Part shown: positions 38,556-48,263 of the stretch, piece by piece
How the letters are laid out: each line of letters opens with the position of its first letter
Numbering within the stretch: the first letter of the stretch is position 1
Assembly (NCBI GenBank): GCA_947165485.1
Contig: CAMVAP010000004.1
Location: 1-64,000, forward strand
Length of the DNA stretch: 64,000 nt
Reading direction: 5' to 3'
Source: an uncultured Prevotellaceae bacterium
GTDB taxonomy: Bacteria > Bacteroidota > Bacteroidia > Bacteroidales > Muribaculaceae
The notes under the pieces: generated by a model
What the model was told of the DNA's origin: nothing
Seen by the model: only the letters and a program-made list of their open reading frames with translations
Database searches by the model: none
Translations under genes and position numbers: made by a program

Positions 38556-39554
38556 ATGAACAAGAGTTCAAACAAAGGTAGAATAGGGTGGATTGACCTG
38601 GCCAAGGGTATCTGCATTTTCCTTGTGGTTTTTCATCATACAACGGTCGCATTGGATCTGGATTATCCATTCAGCACCCAATTGACTTCCTTCAGAATGC
38701 CTTTGTATTTTATCCTTTCCGGGCTTTTTTTCAAGCAGTATGAGGGATTCATTGGCTTCTTGAAGAGAAAGACCAATAAATTGTTGATACCGTTCTTGTT
38801 TTTCTTGTTGATGACATCGGTGATTCCATGCGGGTTCATTCAGCATGACCTCTCATTGAAGTATTTCTTTACCGACATGAATGGGCCACTTTACAATTAC
38901 ACGATATGGTTTCTTCTCTGCCTGTTTGAGATCAACCTTCTATTTTACTTTATCCAGTGGTTGGCAGGGCTAGTTGGATCAAAATATACGCTTCTATTAC
39001 TGGCGTTGGCATGTGTATCCCTTGGCGTTTGTGGGCTCTTTTTAGGCTTAACTGGGCATACTATTCCGTTGTATGTGGGTACCACATTAACCGCACTGCC
39101 GTTTTTTGCTTTTGGCTGGTGGTTGCGGCGTCACACTCGTTTCTTGTCATCTCCAGTTAACTTGCGGCATGATGTCCCATTAATGCTGATTTGCGGAATT
39201 ATAGTTTTTTTCTGTGCGACACCAGTAATCTTCAGCTTCAATTTTATTCCTCGTGAGGGCGTGGCATTTGTCCACCTGTGTGGCATTGCGGGGACAATGA
39301 TGGTGCTGATTCTTGCTAAAATCTTGAAACGGATTCCCCTGGTTACATTTTGGGGCCGTTATTCAATCATGATATTGTGTACCCATGAAGTGGTGATACT
39401 TGTCTTATCTAAAATCATGAGTAGGTTCCTGCATGGGGTTCCGTTGTTGATAGCGGTTTTGACGGTGACGTTGTTGATTTGCCACTTGTTGATATTGTTC
39501 ATGAGAAAATATATGCCTCATGTAACAGCCCAAAAGGATTTGATCCCCGTCTGA
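38556..39554 (+). CDS. Acyltransferase 3 family membrane protein
   Basis: RIGWIDLAKGICIFLVVFHHTT...FRMPLYFILSGLFFKQY. Confidence 0.88.
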   Translation: MNKSSNKGRIGWIDLAKGICIFLVVFHHTTVALDLDYPFSTQLTSFRMPLYFILSGLFFKQYEGFIGFLKRKTNKLLIPFLFFLLMTSVIPCGFIQHDLSLKYFFTDMNGPLYNYTIWFLLCLFEINLLFYFIQWLAGLVGSKYTLLLLALACVSLGVCGLFLGLTGHTIPLYVGTTLTALPFFAFGWWLRRHTRFLSSPVNLRHDVPLMLICGIIVFFCATPVIFSFNFIPREGVAFVHLCGIAGTMMVLILAKILKRIPLVTFWGRYSIMILCTHEVVILVLSKIMSRFLHGVPLLIAVLTVTLLICHLLILFMRKYMPHVTAQKDLIPV

Positions 39555-39567
39555 TTATTAAATCATC

Positions 39568-40656
39568 ATGAAGATACTTCATGTGATAACATCGTTATAT
39601 ACCGGTGGTGCCGAGCGCCTGATGGTTGATCTCTTGCCGCTGTTGAAGGACAAGGGTCGCAATCAGGTTGACCTCTTGCTTTTCAATGGGGTTGAGACTC
39701 AGTTCAAGAAAAAGATAGAGCAGAACGGAATCACTGTATTCTCGTTATCGTCCACCAATGATGTTTATCATCCGAGGAACATCATCAAGATGAGACCTTT
39801 CTTGGGACAATATGATATCATCCACACCCACAACACAGCTTGCCAGTTGTTTGTGCCTATCGCATTGAGATTTGTCAACGCCAATCCATTGCTGGTTACA
39901 ACCGAACACAATGCAAACAACAGGAGGCGTTCGAGCATGTGGATGAAACCTGTTGACCGTTGGATGTACAATCAATATGACGCTATTGTTTGCATCGCCG
40001 ATCAGACTCGTTCCAATCTTGAAGATTATATCGGCAAGTGGGATAAGATCCGCACGATCTACAATGGCGTTGACATTAGCCGTTTTATCCGACCGGTCAA
40101 GGATATTACGAGAACCAGCCAATTTGTGATCACGATGGTCTCGGCTTACCGCGTCCAGAAGGATCACGAGACACTGATGCGTGCCTTGAAGCGCTTGCCC
40201 GCTAACTACAGGTTACAACTAGTGGGCGGCGGAGAAAAGGTGGATAAGGAACGACTTGTTTCTTGTTGTCGTGACTTGGGCATCGAGGAGCGGGTGGCTT
40301 TCCTTGGAGTCAGGCCCGATGTTCCGGATATTCTGGAACAGAGTGACTTTGTTGTTCTATCATCTCATTGGGAGGGACTCTCGCTGTCCAGTATCGAAGG
40401 CATGGCTTCGGGACGACCGTTCATCGCGAGTGATGTGGACGGTTTGCGTGAGATCGTGGATAACGCAGGTGTCCTTTTTAAACATGGCGACGATCAAGAA
40501 CTCGCTGAGGTCATCCTCAGATTGAGTAATCATCCAGAGGAATACAAATCGGTCGCAATGCGTTGTCAAGAGAAAGCGCGACAATATGACATCACATTCA
40601 TGGCTCAGAGCTATCTGGATTTATATAAGCAATTGACTTCATCAAATCAATCATAA
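39568..40656 (+). CDS. Glycosyltransferase family 4 (copy 1)
   Basis: MKILHVITSLYTGGAERLMVDLLP; HWEGLSLSSIEGMASGRPFIASDVDGLREIV. Confidence 0.93.
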   Translation: MKILHVITSLYTGGAERLMVDLLPLLKDKGRNQVDLLLFNGVETQFKKKIEQNGITVFSLSSTNDVYHPRNIIKMRPFLGQYDIIHTHNTACQLFVPIALRFVNANPLLVTTEHNANNRRRSSMWMKPVDRWMYNQYDAIVCIADQTRSNLEDYIGKWDKIRTIYNGVDISRFIRPVKDITRTSQFVITMVSAYRVQKDHETLMRALKRLPANYRLQLVGGGEKVDKERLVSCCRDLGIEERVAFLGVRPDVPDILEQSDFVVLSSHWEGLSLSSIEGMASGRPFIASDVDGLREIVDNAGVLFKHGDDQELAEVILRLSNHPEEYKSVAMRCQEKARQYDITFMAQSYLDLYKQLTSSNQS

Positions 40657-40663
40657 TAGATAA

Positions 40664-41608
40664 ATGTTACCGTTAACTGTGTTTACTCCAGCCTATAATC
40701 GGGCTCATACCATCTGGCGCACTTATGAGAGCCTGTGCCGCCAGACGAGCAAGGAGTTTGAGTGGCTGGTTGTTGATGACGGGAGTACCGATGACACAAG
40801 GTCCCTGGTCGCCTCATGGCTGTCTCAACCGCAAGATGTGGTAGTGCCGGGAAGCGAGACTGGCATGACTTTTGAAGGACAGTGCGATGCCGGTTTCAAG
40901 ATAAAGTATATCTGGAAAGAGAATGGTGGCCTTCACACGGGCTACAATACCGCCTATGCTAATATTGAGACAGAACTATGCGTATGCATCGATAGCGACG
41001 ATTGGATGCCCGACGATGCGGTTGAGAAAATTCTGACTTGTTGGCGCCTGCGGGGAGGTAATCGGTTTGCAGGCATCATGGGACTGGACTTTGATACCCA
41101 AGGCCAGCCATTGGGCGGTTTTTTCCCTGACGACTTAAGTGAAGCCTTTTTTCTGGATATGTATATCAAGAATATACACCGAGCTGATTCCAAGGAGGTG
41201 ATGCGCACCGACCTCATGAAGAAGGTGGCACCCCAAGTGGGATTTGAGGGCGAGAAAAACTTCAACCCCGTCTATATGCTGTTACAAGTCTGTGATGACT
41301 ATCCGTTGCTTGTGTTAAACGAGAACCTGTGCATAGTAGAGTACCAGCAGGATGATAGCATGTCACGAGGCATCTATAGGCAGTATGTGAACAGTCCGCG
41401 CAGTTTTGCTAAGTTGCGTCTGTTGGAAATGCAACTCAAGCGCAATACGTTTAAGAATCGTTTCCGTTCTGCCGTTCATTATGTTTCGAGCTGCCTGTTG
41501 GCAAGAGAACACCGTTGGTTGAGCCAAACGTCTAACAAAGGATTAGTCCTTGCCGCTTCCCCTCTTGGCTTGCTACTGTACTTGTTTATTAAGTATAAAA
41601 CCAGATGA
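40664..41608 (+). CDS. Glycosyltransferase family 2 (copy 1)
   Basis: LPLTVFTPAYNRAHTIWRTYESLCRQTSKEFEWLVVDDGSTDDT; CIDSDDWMPDDA. Confidence 0.92.
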   Translation: MLPLTVFTPAYNRAHTIWRTYESLCRQTSKEFEWLVVDDGSTDDTRSLVASWLSQPQDVVVPGSETGMTFEGQCDAGFKIKYIWKENGGLHTGYNTAYANIETELCVCIDSDDWMPDDAVEKILTCWRLRGGNRFAGIMGLDFDTQGQPLGGFFPDDLSEAFFLDMYIKNIHRADSKEVMRTDLMKKVAPQVGFEGEKNFNPVYMLLQVCDDYPLLVLNENLCIVEYQQDDSMSRGIYRQYVNSPRSFAKLRLLEMQLKRNTFKNRFRSAVHYVSSCLLAREHRWLSQTSNKGLVLAASPLGLLLYLFIKYKTR

Positions 41609-42582
41609 TGAATTATTCGATAGCCATCCGCACTCTGGGCACTTCGGGTGAAAAGTTTGTCCGTGAACTGGAATCGATCAAGAGGCAAACCATCCAGCCT
41701 GACAAGGTGGTCATCTATATTGCTGAGGGTTACAAGCGCCCGGAATACACGATCGGCAAGGAAGAATATGTCTGGGTCAAGAAGGGGATGATGAATCAGC
41801 GTGTGCTACGCTATGATGAAATCGACTCGCCATTGATCATGCTCCTTGACGACGATGTGGAACTTGCCGACGATAGTGCCCAAAAGTTGATACAAGCTCT
41901 CGAAGAAAACCAGTTAGATTGTATTGCTCCGGTAACATTCAGGAATTATAAAATTTCTATTGCTAAGAAGGTATATATCGCTGTAACTAATTTAGTCTTT
42001 CCGCATTGGAGTGAAAAATGGGCGGTAAAGATTCATAGCAATGGCAGCTTTAGTTACAATAATCGTGTGAAAAGAGACGTTTATCTTTCCCAAAGCGCAT
42101 CTGGTCCTGCGTCATTGTGGAGAAAAAGCGTTTTTCATGATCTGCGCTTGGATGATGAGTTGTGGCTTGAACGATTTGGCTTCCCTTTCGGGGAAGATGT
42201 GGTGATGTTCAACAAACTATACAAGAATGGATTCAAGTTGGGAATGCACTATCATTGTGGTGTAAGGCATTTGGATGGGAAATCATCAAGCCGTGCTTTT
42301 CAGCAAAATCCCAAGAAATTCTATACTCGCTCCATGGCCTCATTGATGATCTGGCACAGGACTTGTTATAACCTGACCGGTCTGCCATTTTATAAAAAAA
42401 TGTGGGCCGCTGTGAACTTTACATTCAAGGTGATATGGCTCTTCCTAGTTCATATTGGAGCTGCTGTTTATCTTCGCACCCCCAAGGTGCTTTGGTATTA
42501 TTCCAAGGGTATCTATGATGGCCTAAAGGTGATTTGTTCCAGTGAGTACCGACAAATATCTAATTATATTCTTGAAAAATGA
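41605..42582 (+). CDS. Glycosyltransferase family 2
   Basis: IAIRTLGTSGEKFVRELESIKRQTIQPDKVVIYIAEG; LLDDDVELADD. Confidence 0.88.
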   Translation: MMNYSIAIRTLGTSGEKFVRELESIKRQTIQPDKVVIYIAEGYKRPEYTIGKEEYVWVKKGMMNQRVLRYDEIDSPLIMLLDDDVELADDSAQKLIQALEENQLDCIAPVTFRNYKISIAKKVYIAVTNLVFPHWSEKWAVKIHSNGSFSYNNRVKRDVYLSQSASGPASLWRKSVFHDLRLDDELWLERFGFPFGEDVVMFNKLYKNGFKLGMHYHCGVRHLDGKSSSRAFQQNPKKFYTRSMASLMIWHRTCYNLTGLPFYKKMWAAVNFTFKVIWLFLVHIGAAVYLRTPKVLWYYSKGIYDGLKVICSSEYRQISNYILEK

Positions 42583-43667
42583 GAATATTACATGTGATAA
42601 CAATGCTTGATGTGGGAGGGGCAGAAAGGCTTATAGCTGATTTGCTCCCAATCTTGCGTGAAAAGGGTCATCAAGTGGATTTGTTATTGTTTAATGGTGT
42701 AGAGACACCACTTAAAGAAGCTGTATCTCAAAAGGATATACCACTTTTTGAGTTGACACGTGGTAAAGATGTCTATCATTATTTCTGGGATGTTTATAAC
42801 CCTTCGCACATCATTAAACTCAGGCGCTATCTTAAAAAATACGATATCATTCACACCCACAATACCGCATGTCAGCTCTATGTCCCATTGGCAAGAATGA
42901 TATTTGGCATGTCCGTTCCCCTTGTGACGACAGAGCATAGTCCTTCTAACCGCAGACGCACAAAATGGTGGTTTAAACCCATTGACAAGTGGATGTATAA
43001 CCAGTATAATTCGGTCATCTGTATAGCTGACAAGACACGTAAGAATTTAGAGGATTACATTGGCCCCCATGAGAATATCGTCACAATCAGTAATGGGGTC
43101 GATGTCAAAAAATTTCTCAAGCCTATTAAGGATATTTCTTCTCAAAACAGTTTTGTCATCACCATGGTTGCTGGCTTGAGGGCTGAGAAGGATCATGAAA
43201 CGTTATTCAATGCTATGACTTACCTTCCGGATAACTATAGCCTGAGAATAGTGGGAGGAGGTGTGAGAGAACAAGCACTCAAAGAAACATGTGAAAGATT
43301 GTGCCTGAATGACCGCATTACATTTATGGGTGTGCAGTCTGATATACCTGGCATTCTGGATCAAAGCGATATTCTTGTCCTTTCATCCCATTGGGAGGGA
43401 CTTTCCCTGTCAAGTATCGAAGGCATGGCCTCTGGGCGCCCATTCATTGCTAGTGATGTGGATGGATTGAGGGAAATGGTTGGTGGTGCCGGCGTGCTCT
43501 TCCCTCATGGTGACAGCAAGGCTTTGGCTGAGAAGATCCAGTACCTCTGTGAGCACCCCGATGAGTATCGCCAGGTGGCTCGGCGTTGCCAAGAAAAGGC
43601 TCGGCAATATGATATCTCAATAATGGCAGAGAAGTATGACAAACTCTATCAATCAATAAGAGAATAA
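42579..43667 (+). CDS. Glycosyltransferase family 4 (copy 2)
   Basis: MRILHVITMLDVGGAERLIADLLP; HWEGLSLSSIEGMASGRPFIASDVDGLREMV. Confidence 0.93.
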   Translation: MRILHVITMLDVGGAERLIADLLPILREKGHQVDLLLFNGVETPLKEAVSQKDIPLFELTRGKDVYHYFWDVYNPSHIIKLRRYLKKYDIIHTHNTACQLYVPLARMIFGMSVPLVTTEHSPSNRRRTKWWFKPIDKWMYNQYNSVICIADKTRKNLEDYIGPHENIVTISNGVDVKKFLKPIKDISSQNSFVITMVAGLRAEKDHETLFNAMTYLPDNYSLRIVGGGVREQALKETCERLCLNDRITFMGVQSDIPGILDQSDILVLSSHWEGLSLSSIEGMASGRPFIASDVDGLREMVGGAGVLFPHGDSKALAEKIQYLCEHPDEYRQVARRCQEKARQYDISIMAEKYDKLYQSIRE

Positions 43668-43706
43668 ATAGCTATATCTTTTTCATGTTAATTGATTAGT
43701 ACTATT

Positions 43707-44606
43707 ATGCCAACGTTGACTGTCTTTACACCAGCATATAATCGTGCACATACTCTACAAAGAACTTATGATAGTTTGTGCCGCCAGACCAGCAAGGACT
43801 TTTGCTGGTTAATCATAGATGACGGCTCAACCGATAATACTCGTCAAGTTGTTGACGGTTGGATTAAAGAAGGTTTGATACCAATCCGTTATATCTATCA
43901 GCAGAATCAAGGAATGCATGGTGCGCACAACACGGCCTACCAAAATATTGATACGTTGCTCAATGTGTGCATCGATAGTGATGATTATATGCCAGACGAT
44001 GCTGTAGAAAGTATCCTTAACTGTTGGCAAGGTCAGCATGATGATCATATTGCTGGTATTATCGGACTAGATATTACTATTGAAGGAAACCTAATTGGTA
44101 CGCCATTTCCAAATGACATGAAAACCACAACTGTTTATGGCTTTTATGAATCAGGAGGAGAGGGTGACAAAAAAATGGTTTATCGGACTGACGTGATTAC
44201 TCGATACCCTGAATATCCTATATTTAAAGGCGAGAAATATGTGGGTCTAGCATACAAAACTATGCTTATAGATCAGGATTACAAAATGCTGACGCTTAAT
44301 CACCCATTAGTTATTGTGGACTATCAACCCGAAGGTTCAAGCTACAATATGTATAAGCAATATTGGAATAATCCTCGGGGCTTTGCCTTTTTCAGGAAAG
44401 CAGAAATGAAAGTAGCAAATAAACTAATGCGCAAATTACAGATCTGTACACATTATGTTTCGAGTAGTATTATTAGCAAGAATTGGCATTTTATCCGAGA
44501 GAGTCCCCAAAAATGGCTCACTTTTTTCTGTATACCAAGTGGAGTGGCATTGTATTTCTTGATTTGGTATAAGGTTAAGATAAATGCTAAGATGAAAATT
44601 GACTAG
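43707..44606 (+). CDS. Glycosyltransferase family 2 (copy 2)
   Basis: MPTLTVFTPAYNRAHTLQRTYDSLCRQTSKDFCWLIIDDGSTDNT; CIDSDDYMPDDA. Confidence 0.92.
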   Translation: MPTLTVFTPAYNRAHTLQRTYDSLCRQTSKDFCWLIIDDGSTDNTRQVVDGWIKEGLIPIRYIYQQNQGMHGAHNTAYQNIDTLLNVCIDSDDYMPDDAVESILNCWQGQHDDHIAGIIGLDITIEGNLIGTPFPNDMKTTTVYGFYESGGEGDKKMVYRTDVITRYPEYPIFKGEKYVGLAYKTMLIDQDYKMLTLNHPLVIVDYQPEGSSYNMYKQYWNNPRGFAFFRKAEMKVANKLMRKLQICTHYVSSSIISKNWHFIRESPQKWLTFFCIPSGVALYFLIWYKVKINAKMKID

Positions 44607-44620
44607 CAAAGATATTCATT

Positions 44621-45190
44621 ATGGAACTTTTTTTTAATAAAGCAATACTGGAAGATTTGTACCGATACGAGGGTGATGGATGTAAAAGTTTATTTACAAA
44701 GTTGAGGTATGTATTCTGTGTGCCAGGGTTTACATATATTTTTTTCTTTCGCCATGTTTCGCAATCATCCAATAAATTGACTAGACTATTTTGGAATATA
44801 TGCCTTCAATTTACAAAAATAATCACACATATTCAAATTCCTCCGACAACTTCAATCGGTAGGGGTTTCAGAATAGTTCATTTTGGACATATTGTTGTGA
44901 ACCCAGAAGTGATCATAGGAAAGAATTTTAATATCTCACAAGGGTGTCTTATTGGAAATGCCCAAGGCAAACATGAAGGAATCCCCATAATAGGGGACAA
45001 TGTATGCATGAACGCAAATGCAATTATTGTTGGAAATGCCAAAATAGGAAATAATGTCCTTATTGCTCCTGGTGCATTTGTGAATTTCGATGTGCCCGAT
45101 AATTCAATTGTTATAGGCAACCCGGGTCGGGTGATTCCACGTGATAGTTCACCAACTTCAAAGTATATCGTCTATCCTCTCAGGGACTAG
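44621..45190 (+). CDS. Serine acetyltransferase-like hexapeptide (LbetaH) acyltransferase
   Basis: TSIGRGFRIVHFGHIVVNPEVIIGKNFNISQGCLIGN...IIGDNVCMNANAIIVGNAKIGNNVLIAPGAFV. Confidence 0.88.
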   Translation: MELFFNKAILEDLYRYEGDGCKSLFTKLRYVFCVPGFTYIFFFRHVSQSSNKLTRLFWNICLQFTKIITHIQIPPTTSIGRGFRIVHFGHIVVNPEVIIGKNFNISQGCLIGNAQGKHEGIPIIGDNVCMNANAIIVGNAKIGNNVLIAPGAFVNFDVPDNSIVIGNPGRVIPRDSSPTSKYIVYPLRD

Positions 45191-45247
45191 TAAAGAAATA
45201 ATATTTATAAGAAATCATTTGTAATTGCATTATTAGGTTTCGATTAA

Positions 45248-46366
45248 ATGAAAAAAATATTTAGGGTTTCTACGGTGCCGCAATCGTTGAGTTCGTTTTG
45301 CCGGGGCATATTGAAGGAGTTGTCACGGGAATATGAGGTCGTTGCGGTATCATCACCGGGAGCGACACTCGATGAAGTGGGCGCTCGCGAGGGCGTCAGG
45401 ACGATTGCTGTGCCAATGGAACGGCACATCTCCTTGATCAATGACTTGAAGTCCTTGTGGCGTATGTGGCGCTTGATGAGGCGGGAACGTCCCGACATGG
45501 TACACTCGATGACCCCCAAGGCGGGTCTTATCAGCATGATGGCTGGTTGGCTGACCGGCGTGCCCGTGCGTGTGCACACTTTCACTGGACTGGTGTGGCC
45601 CACGACGTCAGGCTTCAAGCGCCGTGTACTCATGGCAACCGACTGGATCACATGTGCATGTGCAACACACGTTATCCCCGAGGGCGAAGGGGTCAAGAGC
45701 GACCTGTTGAATCACCATATCACCCGCAAACCTATCAAGGTGCTCGGTTATGGCAATGTGAAAGGCATCGATCTGGAACGTTTTGATCCCCAGCAATTCC
45801 CAGCCCAACCACATGAGGGGTTCACGTTCGTCTTTGTGGGTCGCATTGTTCGCGACAAAGGCATCAACGAGTTGGTTGCTGCTTTTGACAAGTTGCATCA
45901 AGAGCGTCAAGATGTACGATTGGTCCTGATCGGCCCTCGTGAAGATGATATAGATCCTGTTTCACCCGCCACACTTGAGCGCATCAACCAGGGAATGGGC
46001 ATTGAGGCGGTGGGCCGTCAGAGTGATGTGCGCCCTTACTATGCCGAAGCCGATGCTTTGGTGTTCCCGAGTTATCGCGAGGGCTTCCCTAATGTGGTCA
46101 TCGAGGCCGGAGCCATGGGCTTGCCCAGCATCGTGACCGACATCAATGGGGCTAGAGAAATCATTGTCAATGGCCAGAACGGAGTCATCATTCCTCCTCG
46201 TGATGAGCAGGCGCTATACGAGGCAATGAAGCACTTCGTTGAGCACCCCGACCAGATTGCGACACTGGCCCGCAATGCCCGCCCACTCATCGCCTCACGC
46301 TATGAGCAAGGCTATGTGCGTCGGTGCCTCTATGATTTCTACCACGAGATTCTAAACGACAAATAA
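45248..46366 (+). CDS. Glycosyltransferase family 4
   Basis: FVFVGRIVRDKGINELVAAF; ADALVFPSYREGFPNVVIEAGAMGLPSIVTDINGAREII. Confidence 0.93.
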   Translation: MKKIFRVSTVPQSLSSFCRGILKELSREYEVVAVSSPGATLDEVGAREGVRTIAVPMERHISLINDLKSLWRMWRLMRRERPDMVHSMTPKAGLISMMAGWLTGVPVRVHTFTGLVWPTTSGFKRRVLMATDWITCACATHVIPEGEGVKSDLLNHHITRKPIKVLGYGNVKGIDLERFDPQQFPAQPHEGFTFVFVGRIVRDKGINELVAAFDKLHQERQDVRLVLIGPREDDIDPVSPATLERINQGMGIEAVGRQSDVRPYYAEADALVFPSYREGFPNVVIEAGAMGLPSIVTDINGAREIIVNGQNGVIIPPRDEQALYEAMKHFVEHPDQIATLARNARPLIASRYEQGYVRRCLYDFYHEILNDK

Positions 46367-46367
46367 T

Positions 46368-46985
46368 GTGAATAATATTTACAAGAATTATATCAAACGA
46401 GGGCTTGGCTTCTTGTTGGCCCTGCTGGCCTTGCTGTGCTTGTCACCTGTATTGCTGGTGGTAACCATCTGGCTGCATTTCGCCAACAAGGGTGCTGGAG
46501 CTTTTTTCTTTCAGGAGCGACCTGGCAAAGATGGTAGGGTTTTCAAAATCATCAAGTTCAAGACCATGACCGATGAACGTGATGCGACAGGTAAATTGTT
46601 ACCCGACGCACAGCGATTAACCCGCGTTGGCCGTTTTGTGCGCTCAACCAGCATCGACGAGCTCCCTCAACTGTTCAATGTTTTGAAGGGTGACATGGCA
46701 CTCATTGGCCCACGTCCCCTGTTGGTTCAATACCTTCCCCTGTATTCCCCACAGCAGGCCCGTCGTCACGAGGTAAGGCCAGGAATTACAGGGTGGGCCC
46801 AATGCCATGGCCGCAACACGTTGTCATGGAGCGAGAAGTTCAGTCTTGACGTGTGGTATGTTGACCATTGCAGTTTCATGACCGACCTCAAGGTGATTTT
46901 CACCACGATTAAGAAAGTGATTATCCGGGACGGTATTTCTCAGGATGGTCAAGCAACAATGGAAATGTTTAACGGAAAAAACTAA
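46368..46985 (+). CDS. pglC-like: Initiating sugar-1-phosphate transferase (PglC/WcaJ-type phosphoglycosyltransferase)
   Basis: QERPGKDGRVFKIIKFKTM; RVGRFVRSTSIDELPQLFNVLKGDMALIGPRPLL; PGITGWAQCHGRN; GTG start. Confidence 0.9.
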   Translation: MNNIYKNYIKRGLGFLLALLALLCLSPVLLVVTIWLHFANKGAGAFFFQERPGKDGRVFKIIKFKTMTDERDATGKLLPDAQRLTRVGRFVRSTSIDELPQLFNVLKGDMALIGPRPLLVQYLPLYSPQQARRHEVRPGITGWAQCHGRNTLSWSEKFSLDVWYVDHCSFMTDLKVIFTTIKKVIIRDGISQDGQATMEMFNGKN

Positions 46986-48229
46986 TGTATCTTTACGGAG
47001 CAAGCGGACATGCTAAAGTCATCATCGACATCTTGAATGCGTCAGATGTTAAGGTTGATGCATTATTCGACGATGATATGTCAATCACCGAGTTGATGAG
47101 CATCCCGGTGAAACATCAATGGAAGGGAGAGTCCCCTGTGATCATCAGCATTGGTAATAACCTCACTCGCAAGCAGATTGTCGAGAAACTGCATTGTGTG
47201 TATGGTACCGCAATTCATCCATCGGCAGTGGTTTCACCTTGTGCGACAATTGGCGAGGGAACGGTGGTGATGCAAGGGACAATCATTCAAAGTTCAGCGC
47301 ATATAGGGAAACACTGTATTGTGAACACGGGTGCATCAGTCGATCACGAGTGTGTGGTCGAAGACTATGTGCACATATCACCCAAGGCCACCCTGTGTGG
47401 CAATGTCACGGTGGGCGAGGGTGCTTGGATTGGTGCCGCGGCAGTCGTGGCACCGGGAGTGAGGATAGGCAAGTGGAGCATCGTCGGTGCTGGCAGTGTT
47501 GTTGTCAGAGATGTCCCCGATGGGGTCGTTGCCTACGGCAATCCATGCCGAGTGAAATCAGTGCATGCGTCATGTTGCACCAAGCGTATCGCCATCTATG
47601 GCGCTGGTGGATTGGGTCGTGAAGTCGCTGGCGGCATTCAGCGCATCAATCGCGCTGGTATGGGCAACTGGGAACTGGTTGGATTCTATGATGATGCTAA
47701 GCCCATAGGATTCAAGGTGTCTCATTTGGGCGAAGTGCTTGGAGGCATGGACGAGTTGAATACTATGGACGAGCCCCTGGCGCTCGCTATCGCCGTGGGT
47801 ACTCCCACTTCACGCAAGATGATTCACGACCGCATCACAAACCCCATGATCAGTTTCCCCAATCTGATTTCACCTTCATTCAAGGTGCTTGACCCATCCA
47901 CATTCAAGATAGGCGAGGGTAATATCATTCAGGACAATTGCAGTGTGACATGTGATGTCGAGATAGGTGATTACAATGTCCTCAATGGATCCAATGTGAT
48001 GGGCCATGACGTGAAAGTGGGTGACTTCAATGTGATGATGCCAGGAGTGCGTCTCTCTGGAGAAGTGGTTATTGGCAACGGCAACCTGCTGGGCGTGGAC
48101 AGTGTCGTCCTCCAGCGTGTTAAGGTGGGGGATAGCATTACGCTGGGTGCCGGCAGTGTGCTCATGACCAAACCCAAGGATGGATTTACCTACATCGGTG
48201 TGCCTGCCAAGAAATTTGATTTTGAATGA
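46985..48229 (+). CDS. pglD-like: Tandem PglD/NeuD-type LbetaH acyltransferase fusion (two complete domains)
   Basis: Domain 1 MYLYGASGHAKVIIDIL...ASVDHECVVEDYVHI; domain 2 KRIAIYGAGGLGREVAGGI...NVMGHDVKVGDFNVM. Confidence 0.9.
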   Translation: MYLYGASGHAKVIIDILNASDVKVDALFDDDMSITELMSIPVKHQWKGESPVIISIGNNLTRKQIVEKLHCVYGTAIHPSAVVSPCATIGEGTVVMQGTIIQSSAHIGKHCIVNTGASVDHECVVEDYVHISPKATLCGNVTVGEGAWIGAAAVVAPGVRIGKWSIVGAGSVVVRDVPDGVVAYGNPCRVKSVHASCCTKRIAIYGAGGLGREVAGGIQRINRAGMGNWELVGFYDDAKPIGFKVSHLGEVLGGMDELNTMDEPLALAIAVGTPTSRKMIHDRITNPMISFPNLISPSFKVLDPSTFKIGEGNIIQDNCSVTCDVEIGDYNVLNGSNVMGHDVKVGDFNVMMPGVRLSGEVVIGNGNLLGVDSVVLQRVKVGDSITLGAGSVLMTKPKDGFTYIGVPAKKFDFE

Positions 48230-48263
48230 ATCAGTGAGCAAGTTATCTGCTTGCGAAAATTAA

